Made by a program: the position numbers and the translations under genes
Notes under the pieces: generated by a model
The model's input: the letters and a program-made list of their open reading frames with translations, nothing else
The model's database searches: none
What the model was told of the DNA's origin: nothing
In this document: positions 46,743 through 55,834 of the stretch, in pieces
Layout: every line of letters begins with the position of its first letter
Position numbering within the stretch: the first letter of the stretch is position 1
Assembly (NCBI RefSeq): GCF_000425405.1
Contig: NZ_KE384366.1
Location: 46,837 to 110,836 of the forward strand
Direction: 5' to 3'
Origin: Ferrimonas kyonanensis DSM 18153
GTDB lineage: Bacteria; Pseudomonadota; Gammaproteobacteria; Enterobacterales; Shewanellaceae
Length of the DNA: 64,000 nucleotides

Positions 46743-48176
46743 ATGAAAGTTTCCCTGCCTGCTTTTGATCAAGCTCGAGTGCTCGTCGTCGGTGATGTGA
46801 TGCTCGATCGTTATTGGACCGGCCCTACTGGCCGCATCTCACCGGAAGCACCGGTGCCTGTGGTCAAGGTGGAGCAGATCGAAGATCGCCCCGGTGGTGC
46901 CGCCAACGTGGCCCTGAACATTGCCGCCTTGGGTGGCCAGGCTCAATTGGTGGGGCTGGTGGGGAAGGATGAAGCCGCCGATGCCCTGAGAAAAGGGGTC
47001 GAAGGCCTGGGTGTCCGTGAATCTCTGGTGGAGGTGGCTCAATGGCCCACCATCACTAAGCTGCGGGTGCTGTCCCGCAACCAGCAACTGATTCGGCTGG
47101 ACTTCGAAGAGTCCTTTGCTCCCATCAGTCCGGCTCTGATCGCCGAGCGCACCGAGTCGTTGCTGCCTGGCGTCGGTGCCCTGGTGCTGTCCGATTACGC
47201 CAAGGGCGCCCTGACCGACGTCGGTGAACTGGTGCGACTCGGTCGCCAGGCCGGAGTTCCGGTACTGGTGGATCCTAAAGGCAGCGATTTTGAGAAGTAC
47301 CGCGGCGCGACCCTGTTGACCCCCAATATGAGCGAATTTGAGCAGGTGGTGGGACCGGTCGCCGATGAAGCGGATCTGGTGGCCAAGGGCCAGGCACTGA
47401 TTCAGCAACTGGAACTGGATGGCTTGCTGGTGACCCGCTCGGAAAAAGGGATGACCCTGTTGGAGCCGGGGAAACCGGAATTGCATCTGCCTGCCGCCGC
47501 CCGTGAGGTGTACGACGTCACCGGTGCCGGCGATACGGTGATCTCGGCGCTGGCGACCGCGCTGGCGGCCGGCTCGCCGCTGGATCAGGCCTGCGCCCTG
47601 GCCAATGCGGCGGCCTCGGTGGTGGTCGGAAAGCTTGGCACCTCGACGGTTTCGGCGCTGGAACTGGGGCAGGCGGTGGCCCATAACCATCAGGAGGGCG
47701 GTTACGGGGTGATGTCGGAAGCCCAGCTCAAGTATGCGGTCGACAGTGCCAAGGCTCGCGGCGAAACCGTGGTCATGACCAACGGGTGTTTCGACATTCT
47801 CCATGCCGGTCACGTCAGTTACCTGCAACAGGCGCGGGAGTTGGGGGATCGCCTGATCGTGGCGGTCAATACCGATGCCTCGGTGCGCAAGCTGAAAGGG
47901 GACGGCCGTCCGGTCAACAGCGTCGATCGTCGCATGGCGGTCCTGGCTGGACTGGGTGCGGTGGATTGGGTGGTACCGTTCGCTGAAGACACCCCGCAGC
48001 GGTTGATCGGTGAGGTGTTGCCGTCGGTACTGGTCAAAGGCGGTGACTATCGGGTCGAGGAGATTGCCGGCGGTCAGGAGGTGATGGCCAACGGTGGCGA
48101 GGTTAAAATTCTGGGCTTTGAGGATGGCTGCTCCACCACGGCCATTATCAACTCGATTCAGTCCCGGGCCGACTGA
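46743..48176 (+). CDS. hldE: Bifunctional heptose 7-phosphate kinase/adenylyltransferase HldE
   Basis: A 477-residue enzyme making ADP-heptose for the lipopolysaccharide core. The N-terminal ribokinase-type domain (about 1-320) has [24 protein letters not shown] and the catalytic [13 protein letters not shown]. The C-terminal cytidylyltransferase-type domain has [16 protein letters not shown] and a late VKGGDY. The length equals E. coli HldE. The stop overlaps the next gene by one base, so the HExxH protein is translationally coupled to it. Confidence 0.98.
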   Translation: MKVSLPAFDQARVLVVGDVMLDRYWTGPTGRISPEAPVPVVKVEQIEDRPGGAANVALNIAALGGQAQLVGLVGKDEAADALRKGVEGLGVRESLVEVAQWPTITKLRVLSRNQQLIRLDFEESFAPISPALIAERTESLLPGVGALVLSDYAKGALTDVGELVRLGRQAGVPVLVDPKGSDFEKYRGATLLTPNMSEFEQVVGPVADEADLVAKGQALIQQLELDGLLVTRSEKGMTLLEPGKPELHLPAAAREVYDVTGAGDTVISALATALAAGSPLDQACALANAAASVVVGKLGTSTVSALELGQAVAHNHQEGGYGVMSEAQLKYAVDSAKARGETVVMTNGCFDILHAGHVSYLQQARELGDRLIVAVNTDASVRKLKGDGRPVNSVDRRMAVLAGLGAVDWVVPFAEDTPQRLIGEVLPSVLVKGGDYRVEEIAGGQEVMANGGEVKILGFEDGCSTTAIINSIQSRAD

Positions 48177-49009
48177 TGCTGGTTACCCTGCTGTTGGCGG
48201 CAGGGTTGACCATGCCGTCGGCGCCGGTGTGCGATCGCGCCGAACTGCCGGCCTGTGTGGCGTCATTGCCGCCGTCACTGCGGCGATCGTTTCCGTCCCT
48301 CTGGGGGCAGTCTGCCGAGCAACAGGCCGCCCATTTGAGCCGGCAACTGGACGGTCAGGGTGCGGTAACCCTGCTGCTCGAACAGCAGGCACTGATCGTG
48401 ACCGATCGTCGTCGCATTGCCCAACCACACATCGTGTTGCTGGACGGCAGGGTCATCGAATGGCCCAGTGTTCATAGCCCGTCTCTGGCCCTGGCTCATG
48501 AACAGGGGCACCTGCTGCCCCGCTCTCTGGGACAGGCGTTTCGAGCCCCCCATTGGCCCAGCCCCTGGGCCGACGAAGTGGTGGCCGATCTGCATCTGCT
48601 TTGGCAGAGCGCCCGCCGCGGCGAGCTTGACATGGCCTGGCGCCTGTATCACCTGCGCAACATCAATCTGATTCAATCGGCACCGGACTGGAGCCACTGG
48701 AGTGTGCCGGTGCTGTATCCCTGGTTGTCGCAGCCACGGCGATTGCAGCGTGCCGCCGAGGCATCGTTCGAGTCGATGCTGCTCGAGAGTCGCTTTACCC
48801 TGTCAGACCTGAATCATTACCGCATGCTGGGCCAGCGTCAATTTGGCGGCTCGCCCCACAGCAGCGGCTTTCCCTATGTGCCACCGCCGCTGGTGCAACG
48901 TTGGTGGCGAATGCTGGAGCCGACCCTGTCGCTGTTGCTGGCGGCAGACTACCCAAGCTATCGTCAGCGGGTGGAGTCGATGATGGTGAAATCCGCTAAT
49001 TCACGGTGA
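48176..49009 (+). CDS. Putative exported HExxH-motif protein, unknown family
   Basis: A 277-residue protein I do not recognise. The N-terminus ([17 protein letters not shown]) looks like a short signal peptide. It contains LALAHEQGHLL, an HExxH zinc-protease signature (His108, Glu109, His112), followed 22 residues later by DEVVADL, where Glu134 or Asp138 could be the third metal ligand. Cysteines at 19 and 27 could form a disulfide. The gene overlaps the hldE stop by one base, suggesting a linked envelope function. That it is a metallopeptidase is an inference from the motif alone. Confidence 0.65.
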   Translation: MLVTLLLAAGLTMPSAPVCDRAELPACVASLPPSLRRSFPSLWGQSAEQQAAHLSRQLDGQGAVTLLLEQQALIVTDRRRIAQPHIVLLDGRVIEWPSVHSPSLALAHEQGHLLPRSLGQAFRAPHWPSPWADEVVADLHLLWQSARRGELDMAWRLYHLRNINLIQSAPDWSHWSVPVLYPWLSQPRRLQRAAEASFESMLLESRFTLSDLNHYRMLGQRQFGGSPHSSGFPYVPPPLVQRWWRMLEPTLSLLLAADYPSYRQRVESMMVKSANSR

Positions 49010-49101
49010 TTTTCGTCACTGCCCTGCTGACCCCAAATTTAAAATTCCAAACCAATCAATGGTTTAACTTTTTTGGTGTAAAAGTTGCTACATTGTGGTT
49101 A

Positions 49102-49197
49102 CTGCCGGGCTTGACCTCCCGGCAGCGACGGGAAACCCCCCGCCTTGACGACAACGACCGCCCATCGCCGCTGGACCTCGGTTCGGCGGCGATGGGC
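49102..49197 (+). promoter_or_regulatory. Leader with two strong hairpins upstream of the PspB-like genes
   Basis: CTGCCGGG (49102-49109) pairs with CCCGGCAG (49118-49125). GCCCATCGCCGC (49160-49171) pairs with GCGGCGATGGGC (49186-49197) in a 12-bp stem with a 14-base loop. Neither has a T run. They lie in the leader of the small membrane protein genes and could be regulatory or stabilising. Confidence 0.5.
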
Positions 49198-49231
49198 ATT
49201 GACGAGAACAACACAACCAAAGGGAGCGGAT

Positions 49232-49474
49232 ATGTTTAGCTCGGGAACCATTATTGCAGTCGTCGCCATCGTGATGGGATGCCTGGTGGCGATGATTGAA
49301 TCAAAACACAAGAGCCAGAGCCGGGCCAGCCGGGGCCAGCTGGAGAAGCTGCAGCAGGAGTTGCAACAGGCGCGCAAGCAGACCCTGGCGCTGCAGGAGC
49401 GGGTCGAAGTGCTGGAGAAGATCGTCACCGATTCCGGCTTTGATCTCAAGCAGGAGATATCCCGGCTGGGATAG
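49232..49474 (+). CDS. PspB-like small membrane protein A
   Basis: An 80-residue protein with one N-terminal membrane helix (IIAVVAIVMGCLVAMIE) and a charged coiled coil after it. The C-terminal motif RVEVLEKIVTDSGFDL resembles the ERIQALESIL tail of PspB, an inner-membrane part of the phage-shock response. The ATG at 49232 has GGAG nearby. It is followed after 9 bases by a second protein with the same tail. No pspA or pspC is seen. The family relationship is by pattern only. Confidence 0.7.
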   Translation: MFSSGTIIAVVAIVMGCLVAMIESKHKSQSRASRGQLEKLQQELQQARKQTLALQERVEVLEKIVTDSGFDLKQEISRLG

Positions 49475-49483
49475 GGAGGGGCT

Positions 49484-49822
49484 ATGGAATCCATGATTCT
49501 GATCCTGGTATTTGCCGGGTTGATCCTGTGGGGCCTCGGCTCGCTGGTATTGAACGACAGCAACAAGTCCAAGCTGAAGCAGCATTACGACAAGTACACT
49601 TCCGTTATCAACAAGGTGCTGGGGAGCGGCGATTTGGCCGCTGAGATGGATGCGTCAGGGGAGGCGGAATCCGAGCCGATGGCGCAGCGCCTGCAGCAAC
49701 TCGAGCAGCAGTTGGCGGCGCTCAAGGCGCAGTCGGAAAACGACCGCCGGCGCATTGAAACCCTGGAGGCGTTGGTGACCGACAGCGGCCATCAGGTTGA
49801 CCAGGCGATTCGGCACCTCTGA
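49484..49822 (+). CDS. PspB-like small membrane protein B
   Basis: A 112-residue protein with an N-terminal membrane helix (MESMILILVFAGLILWGLGSLVL), a linker and a coiled coil rich in Gln and Leu (about 68-95). Its tail RRIETLEALVTDSGHQVDQAI aligns with that of the preceding gene (RxExLExxVTDSG), so the two are tandem paralogues that may form hetero-oligomers. The 9-base spacing indicates co-translation. Function unknown; an envelope-stress role is an inference from the PspB-like pattern. Confidence 0.7.
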   Translation: MESMILILVFAGLILWGLGSLVLNDSNKSKLKQHYDKYTSVINKVLGSGDLAAEMDASGEAESEPMAQRLQQLEQQLAALKAQSENDRRRIETLEALVTDSGHQVDQAIRHL

Positions 49823-49962
49823 GTCTTTACGGGCTCCGTTACCGCCCGGCTCAATAACCACAAACGGCTTGATGCTTGAGGTGGCGGCATCACTAAAGTG
49901 ATACGGATGCGCTGGACTTCGTCCCCTAGGCTTGCCCAACCGCGGCTTGGGTGTCGAGGGGA

Positions 49963-51153
49963 TTACCAGAACAGTCGGGCCCGAATGCCGGCGATCCAGA
50001 TCTGGTCCTGGTCCGGGTTGAGGGCGGGATCGACGATAAGCTGCAGATCCGGTGTCAGCTCGAGGTGTTGGCCCAGTTTCATGTAGTAGAAGGCTTCGGC
50101 GGTGTACTGGTCGCTGCCGGCGTCAGCCCAGTTGACGGCAAAGCCGAAGTGGTTTTTGGGCGCCAGCATGCCGTAGTAGACCACGCCCAGGCTCAGTGAC
50201 TCCTTGATACCCAGCAGGCTGCCATCCTGGGCATTACCGTAGCGGACAAAGGGCAGCCAGTTGCCCTTCATCACCGAGGCTGAGAGGTTGAAACCCTGGT
50301 CGCTGGCCTGGTTGAGAAAGTCGCTGTTGTCCGACTGCCACAGGGTCAGGTGGATGTTGTTGAGGAAGATCTGCTGCTGTGAAGAGGTCCAACCGAGTTC
50401 TAAGCTCTTAAAGTAACGGTTGTCGCTGAAGAAGTTGTCGACGCTTTCCAGGGGACGGGTGGGATCCGCCTCCATGTCGCTGATGCCGGCGATGACAAAC
50501 AGGCTGTCGGTGAGCATGTGACCCATGGCCACGCCGAAGGTGGCGTCGCTGGGAAGGGCGATGGTGTTGGTGCCAGTGCTGAAGGCGAAGTTCATAAAGC
50601 CGGTCCACGGACTGGCGGCAGCGTAGACATCGACATAGTCGGTGACATCCATAAAGCCGGCGATCAGAGTACCCTCGCCGTCGGACAGGGTCTGTTTCCA
50701 GTAGAGGTTGGTGAGTCTGCCCTTCTCGTCACTGAAGGGGGGCGTAACCAACCCCAGGCCGCCGGCGCCAAACTCAAAATTCTTCACCGAGGTGTCGCTG
50801 TAGCTGTGCCGGTGTTCCAGCTTCCACACCAGGGAGCCGCCCCCGTTCTGCGGCTGTCCCTGAGGGCGCCAGGAGCCGTAGAACCTTACCATGCCGCTGA
50901 CCGCCTCCTTGTCGGAGCCCGGCAGCACGGTGTCGGCGTACAGACCCACCGCCGAGTAGTCGAGGCCTAACTCAATCCCTTTGGCAGACCACTGTTCCCG
51001 AAGGGGCGTCTGCTGATCGCTTTTATCGGCGCTGATCTGGTTGTCGACGGCGTCGGGACCGCCAAAATTGGTATCGCTGGCGGCCGCACCAGTGACAACC
51101 AGTGGCAACAGCAGGCCCACAAGCGCCGCATGGGGATGATAACCGTTGTGCAT
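49963..51153 (-). CDS. OprB-type carbohydrate-selective porin
   Basis: A 396-residue outer-membrane beta-barrel of the OprB family. A signal peptide (cut near GAAAS) is followed by amphipathic strands such as GIELGLDYSAVGLYAD and LVWKLEHRHSYSD. The C-terminal segment LTPDLQLIVDPALNPDQDQIWIAGIRARLFW is the OprB signature with a terminal aromatic residue for barrel insertion. It lies 39 bases after the exported amidohydrolase gene on the same strand, which suggests that the porin admits that enzyme's substrate. OprB family members are named for sugars, but the substrate here need not be one. Confidence 0.85.
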   Translation of the reverse strand: MHNGYHPHAALVGLLLPLVVTGAAASDTNFGGPDAVDNQISADKSDQQTPLREQWSAKGIELGLDYSAVGLYADTVLPGSDKEAVSGMVRFYGSWRPQGQPQNGGGSLVWKLEHRHSYSDTSVKNFEFGAGGLGLVTPPFSDEKGRLTNLYWKQTLSDGEGTLIAGFMDVTDYVDVYAAASPWTGFMNFAFSTGTNTIALPSDATFGVAMGHMLTDSLFVIAGISDMEADPTRPLESVDNFFSDNRYFKSLELGWTSSQQQIFLNNIHLTLWQSDNSDFLNQASDQGFNLSASVMKGNWLPFVRYGNAQDGSLLGIKESLSLGVVYYGMLAPKNHFGFAVNWADAGSDQYTAEAFYYMKLGQHLELTPDLQLIVDPALNPDQDQIWIAGIRARLFW

Positions 51154-51192
51154 CGCAAACCCTCTTGAAGGTGGTCGGTCAGGTGCTTGGAA

Positions 51193-52533
51193 TCAAAGGG
51201 AGTTCTTGTGGATCTTGCCATCTTTCATGATCACCTTGAACTTGTCGGTGTAGTCATTAAGAATGGCGATCTGCTCGAGCGGATTGCCGTCGACAAGGAT
51301 CAGATCGGCGTACGCCCCCGGTTCGATCACCCCCAGCTTGCCGTACTTGTAGGGATTCATGCCGCCGGACCAGCTCAGTACCTCCGCCGCGCTGGAAGTG
51401 CCCATCTTCATGATCTGAAAGGGTGAGAAGCCCACTTTGGACATCCACACCATGTTGTCGGCCTGGCGTAGATTGTAGGCTGGGCCGAACATGTCGCCGC
51501 CGGTGACGATCAGCAGGTCGTGTTTGCGAGCCCATTGGAACATCTGGGTGGCCCCCTTGTTTACCGAGGCGGCCTTGGCTTTCTGGTCCGGGCTGAAGAA
51601 GGTGATTGATTCCGGTTCGGCGAAGGCTTCCAGAGACATCACCGCTTGTGCTGATAATGCCACTCCCTCTTTCTTCATTCGCTTAATGGTTTTCTCCGAG
51701 ACCAGGAAGTTGTGCTCGATAACCTTGACCCCAGCGTCGATGGCCCGGTTGACTGAGCGATCGTGGTAGGCGTGGGCCATCACATAGGTACCGTAGTCCT
51801 CGGCGACCTCGACGATGGCTCTCATCTCCTCCTCGGAGAACTGGGTGGTGTGGATGGGATCGAACTCACTGGCGACGCCGCCGCCGGCCATGATCTTGAT
51901 CTGAGTGGCTCCGGCGCGCAGGTTCTGTCGCGCGGCCCGGCGGGCCTCGGTAACACCATCGACGATGTAGCCGAAGCCGTGACGCTCAAGATCATCCACC
52001 CGTCCTGGCACGTCATTGAAGCTACCGGTGTCGGCGTGGCCGCCAGTCTGGCTGAGAAAGCCTCCGGATGGATAGAGCCGGGGACCCTGCAACAGGCCAT
52101 TGTTGATCGCTTTGGCCAGGCCAAGGATGTTGCAACCGGTGTCCCGGGCGGTGGTAAAGCCCTGGTCCAGGTACTGCATCATCGATTGGTGAGCCCTGGC
52201 GCCCATCGCCATCTGGTCATAGGCATCTCGTCCCACCAGCATCCCCTCCTGAATGCAGAAGTGAGCGTGCATGTCGATAAGCCCCGGGATCAGGGTCATT
52301 CCCTTGCCGTCGATGAGGGTGGCGTTGGTGTGCGCGCCGGTGTCGCGGCCTACCTTGGCGATGAGGTTGCCCTCGACCAGAACATCGACATTTTCAATCA
52401 GTGAGTCGTTTTTGCCGTCAAACACGTTGACGTTCTTGATTAGAATCTGGTCTTGCTCGTTGCCGTTTGCGACGCCGCTCAGGCTGGTCACAACTGCCAC
52501 TGCGGCAACGAATAGGCGCACTACATTCTTCAT
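51193..52533 (-). CDS. Exported metal-dependent amidohydrolase
   Basis: A 446-residue amidohydrolase-superfamily protein. The first 24 residues form a signal peptide (cleaved near VANGN), so it acts in the periplasm. The TIM barrel begins LIPGLIDMHAHFC with metal ligands His89 and His91. Further ligands lie in VMAHAYHD and VIEHNF, and the C-terminal segment ELSWSGG-like region (LSWSGGMNPYKYGKLGVIEPGAYADLI) is typical of imidazolonepropionase-like and dipeptidase-like members. It probably heads an operon with the OprB porin. Dipeptides or cyclic amides are possible substrates. Confidence 0.85.
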   Translation of the reverse strand: MKNVVRLFVAAVAVVTSLSGVANGNEQDQILIKNVNVFDGKNDSLIENVDVLVEGNLIAKVGRDTGAHTNATLIDGKGMTLIPGLIDMHAHFCIQEGMLVGRDAYDQMAMGARAHQSMMQYLDQGFTTARDTGCNILGLAKAINNGLLQGPRLYPSGGFLSQTGGHADTGSFNDVPGRVDDLERHGFGYIVDGVTEARRAARQNLRAGATQIKIMAGGGVASEFDPIHTTQFSEEEMRAIVEVAEDYGTYVMAHAYHDRSVNRAIDAGVKVIEHNFLVSEKTIKRMKKEGVALSAQAVMSLEAFAEPESITFFSPDQKAKAASVNKGATQMFQWARKHDLLIVTGGDMFGPAYNLRQADNMVWMSKVGFSPFQIMKMGTSSAAEVLSWSGGMNPYKYGKLGVIEPGAYADLILVDGNPLEQIAILNDYTDKFKVIMKDGKIHKNSL

Positions 52534-52999
52534 CAGCTACTCCTGCTGTCGAACTTCATGGGGGGCTGTTGCCTCCCTACGGGGGTGAAAGGCCTGCCAT
52601 TCCCCTCGAGCCATCCGGGCCAGAAAAGGGTGACAGGGCTCAGGCAATGCTATCCGGGCTTGGTTTGGTAACCGGTAACCTGCTCTCCTTTGGGACGGGG
52701 CTGGAGAGGAGTCGCATCCGCTATGAGCGGGGTTCGGTAATCTAGTCTAGTCGAGAAATCTGGCTTTGCCATGGATGAGCAGTGCGGTTCAGACGGTAAT
52801 TGCCCCTGTTTTTTCTACGGTTTTCCGGTGCATGTTTGCCGAAGGGGCGGGGAGTTTGGTGGTTATTGGCCAAGGTCAACGCCACCGGCGTCAAACCAGT
52901 GGGGGCTGCTGGCGGGGCTGTCCTGGCTCTGAATGATGACCATGAAAAAAACGGAGCCTAATGGCTCCGTTTTGGGTTGTTTGCTGCGCTAGCAAATCG
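52534..52999. other. Intergenic region between the amidohydrolase and pntB genes
   Basis: This 466-base region must hold the amidohydrolase promoter on the minus strand. It contains GGTAACCGGTAACC near 52668 (a direct repeat of GGTAACC), a CTAG-rich stretch near 52742, and the pntB terminator at its far end. I see no ORF worth annotating. Confidence 0.5.
52944..52974 (-). terminator. Intrinsic terminator after pntB
   Basis: AACGGAGCC and GGCTCCGTT form a 9-bp stem with a TAAT loop. On the minus strand a run of T residues follows, just past the pntB stop. Confidence 0.9.
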
Positions 53000-54379
53000 T
53001 TAGTCGGCTTCGTTGAGGCTACCGGTGAGGTCGATGATCGCCTTTTTACCATCGCCAAACAGCATCAGGGTGTTGTCTTTGGCGAACAGCGGATTCGGCA
53101 GGCCGGCAAAACCCGGGCTCAGGGAGCGTTTTACCACCACCACGGTGCGGGCCTTGTCGACATTCAGAATTGGCATGCCGTAAATCGGGCTGCCCTTGTC
53201 TTCCCGGGCCATGGGGTTGGTGACGTCGTTGGCGCCGATCACGATGGCCACGTCGGTCTGTTCAAACTGAGGGTTGATGGCGTCCATCTCCACCAGTTGG
53301 TCGTAGGGCACTTCCGCTTCGGCCAGCAACACGTTCATGTGACCCGGCATCCGTCCGGCCACCGGGTGAATGGCGTATTTCACTTCGGTACCCCGGCCTT
53401 CCAGTACGTCGGCCAGTTCCCGCACCGCGTGTTGGGCCTGGGCCATGGCCAGACCAAAACCGGGGACAATCACCACTCGCTCGGCGGTTTCCAGCATCAT
53501 CGCCACCTCTTCCGGGGAGGAGGACTTAACCTTGCCTTGATACACCTCGTCGGCATCGATGATCTCGCCGGCTTCGGCCATCACCCCAAACAGGACGTTG
53601 GTCAGGCTGCGGTTCATCGCTTTACACATGATCTGGGTCAGAATCAGGCCGGAGGCCCCCACCAGGGCACCGGACACAATCAGTACGGTGTTGTTGGAGA
53701 TAAAGCCAGCGGTGGCCGCGGCGATGCCGGAGTAGGAGTTCAGCAGGGCGATGACCACCGGCATGTCGGCGCCGCCGATGGGCAGTACCAGCAGAATGCC
53801 CAGCAGCAGGGCTGCGGCCACCAGGGCATACACCAGCATTGGGCTCGGATCCATCACCAGGGCGATCACCAGGCCGACGGACACCAACAGCAACAGGCCG
53901 TTGACCAGGGTGTTGCCGGGTACGGCAATGGACTTACCGGAGATGATCTCCTGCAATTTACCAAAGGCGATAAAGGAGCCGGACAGGGTTACGGCACCGA
54001 TCAGTATGGTGGCGCCGACCGACACCTGGGCCACCAGGCCGGTGGCTGCCGCCGGATCCATGAAGTTGGCCAGGGCCACAAACAGCGAGGCACCGCCACC
54101 GAAGCCGTTCAGGGCGGCCACCATTTGTGGCATGGAGGTCATCTGTACCCGCTTGGCCATGATGGCGCCCAGGGCGCCACCGGTGACCACACCGGCGATG
54201 ATCCACTCATAGCTGAGGATCTGCTGGTCAAACAGGGTTACCACCACGGCAATGAACATACCGAGTGACGAGAGACGGTTACCGCGTACGGCGGTTCTGG
54301 GTTTGGTCAGGTTCTTGATGCCGAGCACGAAGAACACCGCGGCCACCAGGTAGGCCAGGTAGATTATGGCTGTATTCAT
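53000..54379 (-). CDS. pntB: NAD(P) transhydrogenase subunit beta
   Basis: A 459-residue membrane subunit of the proton-translocating transhydrogenase, which makes NADPH from NADH using the proton gradient. The N-terminal two-thirds has eight or more membrane helices. The C-terminal NADP-binding domain III contains VIVPGFGLAMAQAQHAV, YAIHPVAGRMPGHMNVLLAEA and VIGANDVTNP. It is last in the three-gene operon, six bases after the small alpha subunit. The length equals E. coli PntB. Confidence 0.97.
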   Translation of the reverse strand: MNTAIIYLAYLVAAVFFVLGIKNLTKPRTAVRGNRLSSLGMFIAVVVTLFDQQILSYEWIIAGVVTGGALGAIMAKRVQMTSMPQMVAALNGFGGGASLFVALANFMDPAAATGLVAQVSVGATILIGAVTLSGSFIAFGKLQEIISGKSIAVPGNTLVNGLLLLVSVGLVIALVMDPSPMLVYALVAAALLLGILLVLPIGGADMPVVIALLNSYSGIAAATAGFISNNTVLIVSGALVGASGLILTQIMCKAMNRSLTNVLFGVMAEAGEIIDADEVYQGKVKSSSPEEVAMMLETAERVVIVPGFGLAMAQAQHAVRELADVLEGRGTEVKYAIHPVAGRMPGHMNVLLAEAEVPYDQLVEMDAINPQFEQTDVAIVIGANDVTNPMAREDKGSPIYGMPILNVDKARTVVVVKRSLSPGFAGLPNPLFAKDNTLMLFGDGKKAIIDLTGSLNEAD

Positions 54380-54385
54380 CGTGTC

Positions 54386-54664
54386 TTACTTCCTTTTGAA
54401 CATGGCCAGCATGCGGTTGGTTACCATGTAACCGCCGATGACGTTGATGGTGGCCAGGGTCACGGCGATGAAGCCGAGCACATTAACCAGCATGCCGGAG
54501 CCGGAGCCTGCGGACAACAGGGCCCCCACCAGGGTGATGCCGGAGATGGCATTGGAGCCGGACATCAGCGGCGTGTGCAGCGTGGGCGGTACCTTGGTGA
54601 TCAGTTCGACGCCAAGGAAAATGGCGATAACAAACAGGGTTAATAACAACAGCAGGGTTTCCAT
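54386..54664 (-). CDS. pntAB: NAD(P) transhydrogenase subunit alpha, membrane part
   Basis: A 92-residue membrane protein with three helices, corresponding to the C-terminal membrane part of E. coli PntA. The segments TKVPPTLHTPLMSGSNAISGITLVGAL and VLGFIAVTLATINVIGGYMVTNRMLAMF are family-specific. Its ATG begins at the base after the stop of the larger alpha gene. The alpha chain is therefore split into two genes, as in Rhodospirillum rubrum. There is no frameshift to suggest damage. Confidence 0.95.
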   Translation of the reverse strand: METLLLLLTLFVIAIFLGVELITKVPPTLHTPLMSGSNAISGITLVGALLSAGSGSGMLVNVLGFIAVTLATINVIGGYMVTNRMLAMFKRK

Positions 54665-55834
54665 TTACGCCTCCTCCTTGTCGATGGCGGGCAGGTTGAG
54701 CAGTTCACGAATGCGGCCATTGACCACCTGGCCCTGGTAGGCTGTGACGGTGTCGTGGACAATTTCGTCTTCGAAATCGAAGTACAGATCGCCGTCGTCG
54801 GTGATCAGGTGACGAATCAGGTTTTCCAGGTTGGTGCCGAACATCTGGCTGCCGTGGTTGGCGGTGCTGGCGACGATGTTATCGGGACCGGAGATGATGA
54901 CACCGTTGACGGTGATCACCTTGCCCAGTTCGGTCAGTTCACAGTTACCACCACCTTCGGCGGCCAGGTCGACGATCACCGCCCCGGGTTTCATCTGCGC
55001 CACCATCTCTTTGGTGATCAGCGTCGGTGCCTTACGGCCGGGAATGGCGGCGGTGGTGATGACGATGTCTTGCTGTGCCAGCACGTTGGCCATGGCCTGT
55101 TGTTGCTTGGCAATGAACTCGGCGGATTGCTCCTTGGCGTAACCACCACTGGATTCGGTATCGGCGTCTTCAATGTCCAACTCCACCGGACGGGCACCAA
55201 CGGAGAGGATCTGCTCTCGGGCCGCCGGACGGATGTCGTAGGCCTCGACCACACCACCGAGACGTTTGGCGGTGGCACAGGCCTGCAGACCGGCTACACC
55301 GGCGCCCATAATAAAGGTGCGGGCTGGTTTCAGGGTGCCGGCGGCGGTCATCATCATCGGCATCAGTCGCGGCGTCAGTTCGGCCGCCTGAATCACCGCC
55401 TTGTATCCGGCGATGGTGGCGTTGGAGGACAGCACGTCCATGCTTTGGGCTCGAGTGATACGTGGAATCAGCTCCAGGGCCAGGGTGTTGATCCCTTTGT
55501 CGGCGGCTTTTTGGGCACTGTCCGGGTGGCCGAGAGGATCCATCATGCCTATCAGGGTCTGGCCTGACTGCAACTGGTTGAGCAGCAGCTCCAGTTGCTC
55601 GCCTTTGGCATGCAGGGTCAAAATCAATTCGGCGCCGTCCAGGGTGTGCTGGCGGTCAGAGCCGATGGTCGCTCCACTGTCGAGATAGTCTTGATCGGTA
55701 AAGCCGGCTTCGAATCCGGCCTGGGTTTCAATCGTTACCTGGGCGCCCGCCTTAACGAGCTTGGTGACGTTGGCGGGTAACAGAGCGACGCGGGTTTCGC
55801 CGGCGAGTTGCTCCTTGATCACTGCGATCTTCAC
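54665..55834 (-). CDS. pntAA: NAD(P) transhydrogenase subunit alpha, NAD-binding part
   Basis: A 389-residue cytoplasmic domain I of transhydrogenase, which binds NAD(H). The start MKIAVIKEQLAGETRVALLPANVTKLVKAGA is the alanine dehydrogenase/PntA N-terminal fold. The Rossmann motif FIMGAGVAGLQACATAKRLGG and PGAVIVDLAAEGGGNCE follow. It ends at residue 389 with no membrane helices; those are encoded by the adjoining 92-residue gene. It is first in the operon. Two hairpins lie upstream in the long spacer to cysJ. Confidence 0.95.
   Translation of the reverse strand: MKIAVIKEQLAGETRVALLPANVTKLVKAGAQVTIETQAGFEAGFTDQDYLDSGATIGSDRQHTLDGAELILTLHAKGEQLELLLNQLQSGQTLIGMMDPLGHPDSAQKAADKGINTLALELIPRITRAQSMDVLSSNATIAGYKAVIQAAELTPRLMPMMMTAAGTLKPARTFIMGAGVAGLQACATAKRLGGVVEAYDIRPAAREQILSVGARPVELDIEDADTESSGGYAKEQSAEFIAKQQQAMANVLAQQDIVITTAAIPGRKAPTLITKEMVAQMKPGAVIVDLAAEGGGNCELTELGKVITVNGVIISGPDNIVASTANHGSQMFGTNLENLIRHLITDDGDLYFDFEDEIVHDTVTAYQGQVVNGRIRELLNLPAIDKEEA

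Noticed and set aside
52665..52682. GGTAACCGGTAACC resembling a LacI-type operator
   Set aside because: It is a direct rather than inverted repeat, so it does not fit a dimeric LacI-family site.
52961..54268. A 435-codon His/Gly/Gln-rich frame antisense to pntB
   Set aside because: It is a compositional shadow of pntB, with no ribosome site and no recognisable domain.
54386..55834. Split pntA as a frameshifted pseudogene
   Set aside because: The two genes abut with a proper stop and ATG, and split alpha subunits are known in Rhodospirillum, so this is a natural three-subunit form.
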